Shown: in pieces, positions 33,745 through 38,282 of the stretch
Position numbering within the stretch: position 1 is the first letter of the stretch
How the letters are laid out: each line of letters begins with the position of its first letter
Assembly (NCBI RefSeq): GCF_010672085.1
Contig: NZ_JAAHHT010000073.1
Coordinates: 1 to 38,282, forward strand
Origin: Okeania sp. SIO3I5
Lineage (GTDB): Bacteria; Cyanobacteriota; Cyanobacteriia; Cyanobacteriales; Microcoleaceae
Direction: 5' to 3'
Length of the DNA: 38,282 bases
The notes under the pieces: model-generated
Seen by the model: the letters and a program-made list of their open reading frames with translations, nothing else
Told to the model about the DNA's origin: nothing
Databases searched by the model: none
Made by a program: the position numbers and the translations under genes

Positions 33745-34758
33745 ATGAATTATACTCACAGATTAGCAACTCCAGAAGATAGTCAAGCAATAGCACCTTT
33801 ATGGGCAGATTTTGCCACCGAACGGGCTAATATTGACCCATCAATGAAACTTAAACCCAATTTTGATTACGAAAAATATGTTAGTTACCAACTCAATAAA
33901 CCTCTATCATATTGTTATATTTTAGAAACTCAAATTAACAATCAAACTCAAATAGTTGGCTGTATATTTATCTATTTCTACGATGAAGCACCACCTCCTG
34001 ATTTATCAGCAGAATTTTTAGAAGAACAGGAACTAGAAAACCCCTTTTTACCCCGGCGTATCGGTTCAGTTTTAGGAATGTACGTTCAACCAGAACATCG
34101 TCAACCAGAAAATATTCAACTATTAGCAAATATCGCCATTGAAAAAGCACAAGAAATGGAGGTAAGTGATATTGACTTATTAATTGCTGCCGACCAAAAA
34201 GGTATGCAAGCATTATTGAAACGCTCTGGTTTTACACCAACAGCAGTTCAATTTAGCAAACATTATGAAATTTCACCTAATACTAATTCACCTAGTTTAC
34301 ACCCGCCTCATCCAGAATTAGATTTACCGGAACCACCATTACCAGGTGCAATTCCTTTAAGAGACCCTAAAACTAATAAACTGGTTTATAATAGTCTAGA
34401 TAAACCTGTATTTATTTATCCAATTACTGATAGTAATGGGCAGTTAATTAAAACATCAAAAAACCTACCTATTTATCCTACTCCCTTGCGAGATACACAA
34501 ACTCAAGATTGGGTATTTGATGCTAATGGAGAGTTAGTAGTAAGTCCAATTTTAAAAGATGAAAAAGGTCAAATATTTGAGCATAAAGGTATGGCTCAAT
34601 TTCATCCTCCCAGTTATAAATTTGAGGAAGGAAAGTTAGTTTTAGAACGAGATGATTCTGGTAATTATCTATTCCGTGATGTAGAACGAGATGGTCAAGG
34701 TAGCATTGTTTTATCACCAGAAGGTCTACCTATTTTTAAACAAAATTCTCTTAGTTAA
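33745..34758 (+). CDS. GNAT-like acetyltransferase with unusual C-terminal extension
   Basis: A 337-residue cytoplasmic protein. Residues 1-175 resemble a GNAT domain: MNYTHRLATPEDSQAIAPLW, QIVGCIFIYF, then IGSVLGMYVQPEHRQPENIQLLANIAIEKA, where the acetyl-CoA loop should be, and MQALLKRSGFTPTAVQF near the end. The loop lacks the usual RxxGxG, so catalysis is uncertain. Residues 195-337 are a separate Pro-rich part made of short strands with recurring D-x-x-G-x-L pieces (DSNGQLIKTSKNLPIYPTPL, DANGELVVSPIL, DEKGQIFEHKG, SPEGLPIF). I do not recognise this part. The acetyl acceptor is unknown, and the gene stands alone between repeats. Confidence 0.75.
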   Translation: MNYTHRLATPEDSQAIAPLWADFATERANIDPSMKLKPNFDYEKYVSYQLNKPLSYCYILETQINNQTQIVGCIFIYFYDEAPPPDLSAEFLEEQELENPFLPRRIGSVLGMYVQPEHRQPENIQLLANIAIEKAQEMEVSDIDLLIAADQKGMQALLKRSGFTPTAVQFSKHYEISPNTNSPSLHPPHPELDLPEPPLPGAIPLRDPKTNKLVYNSLDKPVFIYPITDSNGQLIKTSKNLPIYPTPLRDTQTQDWVFDANGELVVSPILKDEKGQIFEHKGMAQFHPPSYKFEEGKLVLERDDSGNYLFRDVERDGQGSIVLSPEGLPIFKQNSLS

Positions 34759-34799
34759 AAAAATTGGATTTTGATATATTGTTTGATTTTAGCAAAAAT

Positions 34800-34905
34800 T
34801 TAGTTGCCTATTATCTGATATCATGTCCGGTTGAATAGTTATAAATAATTAGGGAAAGGAGTAAGGAGTAAGGAGTAATATCAAATCCGGTTGAATACTT
34901 ATTAT
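34800..34905. repeat. Two CCGGTTGAATA repeats
   Basis: GATATCATGTCCGGTTGAAT near 34817 and ATATCAAATCCGGTTGAATA near 34878 lie in direct orientation with tandem AAGGAGT units between. Both are ends of the TATCATGTCCGG and TATCAAATCCGG miniature families found at 6257 and 7633. Confidence 0.75.
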
Positions 34906-34933
34906 ATAGTTAGGGGTGGGAAGTGTGGTCCGG

Positions 34934-35021
34934 GTGGGAAGTGTGGGAAGTGTGGGAAGTGTGGGAAGTGTGGGAAGTGTGGGAAGTGTGGGAAGTGTGG
35001 GAAGTGTGGGAAGTGTGGGAA
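34934..35021 (+). repeat. 9-bp G-rich minisatellite
   Basis: Ten tandem copies of GTGGGAAGT, with GGG every nine bases and AAGTGT between. It fits the G3-N6 pattern of a potential G-quadruplex several times over. The minus strand would read FPH repeats, but no gene is supported there. Confidence 0.92.
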
Positions 35022-35102
35022 GATTAAAGTAATTATAGAGTTATAAACATATATTATATAACCGGATTCTATATAAGGAGTGAGGAGTAAGAAGGTAGGG
35101 AT

Positions 35103-35151
35103 GTATCGCTGCGCGACATGTAACGCATTAATGCTCAAGCAACGTCCGTAG
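35103..35151. repeat. Dispersed palindromic repeat, short copy
   Basis: TGCGCGACATGTAACGCATTAATGCTCAAG and the following CAACGTCC match the first 100 bases of the window with an internal deletion of about 25 bases. Confidence 0.75.
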
Positions 35152-35232
35152 GTCCTGAGGAGTAAGGAGTAAGGAGTAAGGGGTAGGGACGTTTAGCGTT
35201 CCGCACAACTTTCCGCTTGTTATGCTCCGCAA

Positions 35233-35310
35233 ACGTTAACGCTCAGCGACATGGAATAGGAGCATTCCCTATACGAAAACGCATTAATGCTCAAGCAACG
35301 TCCGTACGGA
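35233..35310. repeat. Dispersed palindromic repeat, long copy
   Basis: Closest relative of 26-100: AACGCTCAGCGACATGGAAT, GAGCATTCCCTATACGAAAA and GCATTAATGCTCAAGCAACG. A 93-codon minus-strand frame across it is not a gene. Confidence 0.8.
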
Positions 35311-35426
35311 GTAAGAAAGGAAATGAAAATGCATAAATTTTTAAATTCGTATTCATGCTTAACATTTGTAAGTTGAAGAAGTAATTTGGCGATTACTGTA
35401 TAACCGGATTTTATATGACAAATTAT

Positions 35427-35452
35427 TAGGGACGTTCCATGGAACGTCCCTA
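35427..35452. repeat. Perfect 26-bp palindrome
   Basis: Half-site TAGGGACGTTCCA followed by its exact complement; an isolated member of the GGGACGTT...AACGTCCC family. Confidence 0.85.
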
Positions 35453-35466
35453 CATTGCTTTGATAT

Positions 35467-35589
35467 CTATGAGTGCAAAATTTTCTGAACTTTCTCAACA
35501 CTCAAATTGAGAGTTTTAGAAACTTCCTCTATACTTAAACCCATTGCCAAAAACTGAGAAATAGCATTCCTTTGTACAAGTAAACCCAT
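35467..35589 (-). pseudogene. Rpn-type nuclease C-terminal remnant
   Basis: The minus strand encodes 40 residues, LLVQRNAISQFLAMGLSIEE then VSKTLNLSVEKVQKILHS and a stop. This matches the C-terminal helix-turn-helix-like tail (GLSIEEVAxxLxLSVEEV) of recombination-promoting nuclease (Rpn/PDDEXK transposase-family) proteins. Everything upstream is missing, cut exactly where a CAGTTATCAG repeat begins. Confidence 0.65.
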
Positions 35590-35700
35590 TTCAGTTATCA
35601 GTTATCAGTTATCAGTTATCAGTACCTCCTAATTCAGTAAGAGGGAAAATCCGAAATTTTCTTTTTTATCCTCTGAAAAGGGGAGACTGTATGACCTTAT
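35588..35700. repeat. CAGTTATCAG-type repeat, second copy
   Basis: TTTCAG followed by four TTATCAG units, then a part ending CTCTGAAAAGGGGAGAC. Same family as the xisH insert. Between here and 35795 I see no gene. Confidence 0.7.
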
Positions 35701-35795
35701 TTCTTGGTCATTGCTAACTCCATTCATGTTTCATATTTGTTTTACTTTAGCAAAAATTTGGTTAATACTTGGGTAGCAAGATGCTCCCACTACAA

Positions 35796-36407
35796 TTATT
35801 CTTTCCTGACTTTTTCTGGTACTCCTACTGGAGATAAACCAGCGATCGCTTTTAAATTTTGAGACCTAATCAACTCAGTAAAATTAAAATTATTTCGCCT
35901 TTCAATTTTGGCGACATTTTCAATTCCTTGTAATAAATGATTAGCTGCTTCTGGTGCTTCATAACCCCGTCGAGTTGCTACTCGAATTGCCATTTCATCT
36001 GCTGCTAATTCTGTTTGTGTACTGTGGTTACTTTGCCAAATTCTGATTAAACCAATTGTGGTTAAACCACCAGCAACTAAAATTCCAACTACATCTGCTT
36101 CTGTTAATTGGGAAATTATTCCTACTAACCCAACTCCAAAAATACCTTGATTTATATTAGGTTTAAACCATTCAATTTCACATAACCAACTGACAGTTCG
36201 TAACATAATTAAATCTCTTTGTGCTTTGGGTAAATTCATCCATAAATCAAAATTTAGATATACGATCCGATCGTTTTTCCAAGGTACAGGAAATGTCGTT
36301 TTAATAATTGTAGGTTGGTCTGGTTTTCCCACTATTTTTGTCATCATCCGTCCAGAAGCAGGCATAATATCTAATAAACGGCTTGTTTCAGAAAGTTCAG
36401 AGTTCAT
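35796..36407 (-). CDS. DUF3318 domain protein
   Basis: A 203-residue protein of a family conserved in cyanobacteria and with no known function. Typical parts are SRLLDIMPASGRMMTKIVGK at the front, TTFPVPWKNDRIVYLNFDLW, LPKAQRDLIMLRTVSWL and the C-terminal LAADEMAIRVATRRGYEAPE. Two short hydrophobic stretches (GIFGVGLVGIISQL, VVGILVAGGLTTIGLI, about residues 88-123) may form a membrane hairpin. The central LPKAQRDLIMLRTVSWL and later ELAADEMA recall membrane metalloproteases in layout, but no HExxH is present. It is followed upstream by a nucleoside hydrolase on the same strand, 340 bases away, so probably separate units. Confidence 0.88.
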   Translation of the reverse strand: MNSELSETSRLLDIMPASGRMMTKIVGKPDQPTIIKTTFPVPWKNDRIVYLNFDLWMNLPKAQRDLIMLRTVSWLCEIEWFKPNINQGIFGVGLVGIISQLTEADVVGILVAGGLTTIGLIRIWQSNHSTQTELAADEMAIRVATRRGYEAPEAANHLLQGIENVAKIERRNNFNFTELIRSQNLKAIAGLSPVGVPEKVRKE

Positions 36408-36718
36408 ATTTTTAACTGTCCTAAATATAGCAATCCTCTAATATATTTGTGTATAAAAATCTTACCGCTTTTAGGGAATAGGGAACACTTAACTGGGAAC
36501 AGGTAAGATTTTCAGTTTTTTTATCTACTTTTTGATTACCTGCAACCTATTTAGGGTTACTATATTATACAAATAATTAAAATGAATTACATACATTATT
36601 CTCAAGTGTAAAATTTATATATTTTAGTGATTAAAGGTCATTTCAGTTATCAGTTTTCCCTGGTTTTAAAGATTTACTCCTTATCTTAAATCAAGTACGG
36701 TTTTAACCAGAGGTAATT
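36408..36718. other. Intergenic gap with a partial repeat
   Basis: AT-rich and without a gene. A truncated CAGTTATCAG repeat (CATTTCAGTTATCAGTTTTC) lies near 36638. The remainder shows no structure that I can support, apart from being the likely promoter region for the DUF3318 gene. Confidence 0.5.
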
Positions 36719-36747
36719 ATCCATTATCCATTATCCATTATCCATTA
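36719..36747. repeat. TATCCAT heptamer tandem repeat
   Basis: Four copies of TATCCAT in a row, ending two bases before the complement of the nucleoside hydrolase stop codon. Expansion here could extend into the 3' end of that gene. Confidence 0.85.
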
Positions 36748-36748
36748 A

Positions 36749-37672
36749 TTATCTTGCCCATTGTTGGAGAATATAACGATAAAAACTCTCTGTATCAACT
36801 TTTTCCATTGCCAGAATTTTCCGCCCACCAGTTTCTACTTTGATCCGTCCTTGACTGACGCCTTTTGTAATAACTACAGTTTCCCATTCTTTGAGTTGAT
36901 AAAATTCTGGATGTGCTAAATAAGCAGTTGCTAAAACATCCCAAAAATAATAATCCTGAGAAATTGCTAAGGCATAACATTGTCCGGCAAAATCAGAAAT
37001 AGGATACTTTCTTTGCCTACCTAATTTGCGAGAAAATTCAGAAGTTAGAGGTACATTATTAGTAATATCTAACGAGCAAAGTACAATGGGGATTTTAGTT
37101 TTCCAGACTCTTTCAATCGCAAATGGGTCCCAATAAGCATTCCATTCAGCAGACATATCTTGACCAGGTTCCATATCTTTACTCACATTTCCCGGTACAT
37201 TTAATGCACCACCCATCCACACAATTTCTTGAATTTTTGATTCAATTTCTGGAGCAATATCTAAAGCTGTAGCAACAGTTGTTAAGGGACCAGTTACCAT
37301 TAATGTTACAGGTTCTGGTGCTGATTTTAAAACTCGTACCATGAAATTTTGACCAGGTTCAGAAACCAAAATAGTATCAATATTTTCCTGCTCATTTAAA
37401 ATTGGAAAATGGTCTACCGCAAAAGAATCTCTTCTGAATAAAACTGGAAAAGGATTCATACCACGGACTGTACTTTCTACGACTGGAATATTAGAACACC
37501 CCATTAAATCTAAAATTTTTCGAGTGGCACTAATTGCAGGTTCAATATAACAATCGGCAGGTGTTACAATTACTCCTAAAGGTTGAACATTTTCCATAGT
37601 CATTAGTAAAACAGTAGAGAGAAAATCATCTACAGCACCGTCATGATCCATCAGTACAAGTTTCTTGGACAT
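36749..37672 (-). CDS. Nucleoside hydrolase (inosine/uridine-preferring family)
   Basis: Cleaves the N-glycosidic bond of ribonucleosides, releasing base and ribose, in nucleoside salvage. The 307-residue length is normal. LMDHDGAVDDFLS carries the calcium-binding Asp cluster (Asp9, Asp11, Asp15, Asp16). The family blocks TGPLTTVATALDIAP, WMGGALNVPGNV, AEWNAYWDPFAIERVW and LCSLDITNNVPLT follow in order. YYFWDVLATAYLAHPEF supplies the C-terminal Asp. GPLTT replaces the more usual GPLTN, and substrate preference cannot be read from this. The start at 37672 gives the typical short MSKKLVLMD front. No pathway neighbours are present. Confidence 0.93.
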   Translation of the reverse strand: MSKKLVLMDHDGAVDDFLSTVLLMTMENVQPLGVIVTPADCYIEPAISATRKILDLMGCSNIPVVESTVRGMNPFPVLFRRDSFAVDHFPILNEQENIDTILVSEPGQNFMVRVLKSAPEPVTLMVTGPLTTVATALDIAPEIESKIQEIVWMGGALNVPGNVSKDMEPGQDMSAEWNAYWDPFAIERVWKTKIPIVLCSLDITNNVPLTSEFSRKLGRQRKYPISDFAGQCYALAISQDYYFWDVLATAYLAHPEFYQLKEWETVVITKGVSQGRIKVETGGRKILAMEKVDTESFYRYILQQWAR

Positions 37673-37734
37673 AGAGATTAAAGATTAGATTTCAATTAGA
37701 ATTATATAGGGTTTTAAGAAATAAAGAACAGTTC

Positions 37735-38090
37735 ATTAATTGATAATGAATAATTGATAATTGATAATTGATAATTGATAATTGATAACTACCTCTCCCT
37801 AAAAGGGAAAGGATTGACTAAAAGGAAAAAATTTATTTTTTTCCCCTTTATATCTGATTTGTAAACTTCGCCAAAAGTCTTAATATTACCGAAAAATCAA
37901 GGTTTAAAGCCTCTCCTTTCAAGGAGAAAAAAGCGGTTGTTAGCGGAGCTTCCCGAAGGGTGGGATGGATAGGTGACCGGCGCCATATCCAATCGACCAA
38001 GAGAAGAAAAAAAATTTTATTTTTAACCAATCCTCTTCTTTTTAAGAAGAGGTAATTATTAATTATTAATTGTTAATTATTAATTATTGA
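37735..38090. mobile_element. Large miniature-type element with hairpin ends
   Basis: The left end has tandem TTGATAA, then ACCTCTCCCTAAAAGGGAAAGG, then ATTGACTAAAAGGAAAAAAT. The right end, inverted, gives TAATTACCTCTTC, TTAAAAAGAAGAGGATTGG, then TTAAAAATAAAA. Each end thus carries its own hairpin in the same order, forming imperfect terminal inverted repeats about 60 bases long. The interior (AAGGTTTAAAGCCTCTCC and so on) is non-coding. Related pieces lie at 15505-15590 and 16297-16370. Confidence 0.65.
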
Positions 38091-38282
38091 ACTAGCTTTT
38101 AGTAATTTGGGGTTTACTGGAAAAAAAATATCCAAACCTAAGTATAGTAAGTAATTAAGCGTTTTAATATTTAATTTATAAATCAGCTATTATTGGGGAA
38201 ACTTTAAAAGTTAATTATTTAATTATAGCGTTTCCCAAGCTCTCGGAGGTACAGTTGTTTTTCTTCTTTATCTATTCCTACA
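38091..38282. other. Window end without a visible gene
   Basis: AT-rich sequence with no frame, RNA or repeat that I can support. A promoter or gene edge beyond the window cannot be excluded. Confidence 0.4.

Noticed and set aside
34902-35138. Minus-strand frame with FPH repeats
   Set aside because: It is the minisatellite read backwards. A 9-bp unit stays open in several frames by chance.
35220-35501. Minus-strand frame of 93 codons
   Set aside because: It lies over dispersed palindromic repeats and ends within the Rpn remnant in another frame. No family features.

Overview
The window looks like the chromosome of a filamentous cyanobacterium. It is AT-rich and full of HIP1 palindromes (GCGATCGC). 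It carries families typical of that phylum: a Cph1-like phytochrome kinase, Uma2 (DUF820) proteins, a DUF3318 protein, XisH/XisI, monofunctional AroH-type chorismate mutase, and many short palindromic repeats. The high load of miniature elements, gene remnants and tandem duplications suggests a repeat-rich oscillatorian-type genome, but I cannot name a species.

Positions 1-7500 are a duplicated array. A full phytochrome histidine kinase (468-2993) is followed by two copies of only its kinase end, one decayed (3481-3948) and one intact (4141-5160), then by two Uma2 proteins (5348-6247, 6596-7495). Related spacers separate them. These contain fossil Uma2 C-termini and a shared leader whose extended -10 promoter and first codons (MNNFQ) occur on both kinase and Uma2 genes. 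The array seems to have grown by recombination between these spacers.

Positions 7500-10520 hold housekeeping genes: an EamA exporter on the minus strand, then sppA and aroH as a likely two-gene operon ending in a possible pseudoknot. A 1.4 kb repeat-rich gap follows. Next is a secreted GHL10-type glycoside hydrolase-like protein with an expanded Asn/Gln-rich linker (11942-15490), flanked by direct repeats.

Positions 16429-30438 are one unbroken frame of 4669 codons. From N to C it has an Ig/cadherin-like stretch, a compact subtilase-like domain, about 1700 residues of coiled coil interrupted by basic aromatic loops, a carbohydrate-binding-like module, nine Asp-box-type repeats, about 880 more residues of coiled coil, a hydrophobic Gly/Ala-rich segment, and a C-terminal domain resembling DUF3238. 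Palindromic repeats are inserted in frame. This is the best candidate for something undescribed: a giant, possibly cell-surface or toxin-like protein.

Positions 30439-33700 are a graveyard of small defence or mobile modules. It contains a REP-type transposase split by a miniature element with clean target duplication, two MNT antitoxin remnants, an intact HEPN gene, an intact PIN/antitoxin pair, and xisH broken by a repeat beside an intact xisI. Positions 33745-38282 carry a GNAT protein with an odd C-terminal extension, a G-rich 9-bp minisatellite, an Rpn remnant, a DUF3318 protein and a nucleoside hydrolase, separated by repeats. No tRNA, rRNA or CRISPR array was seen.
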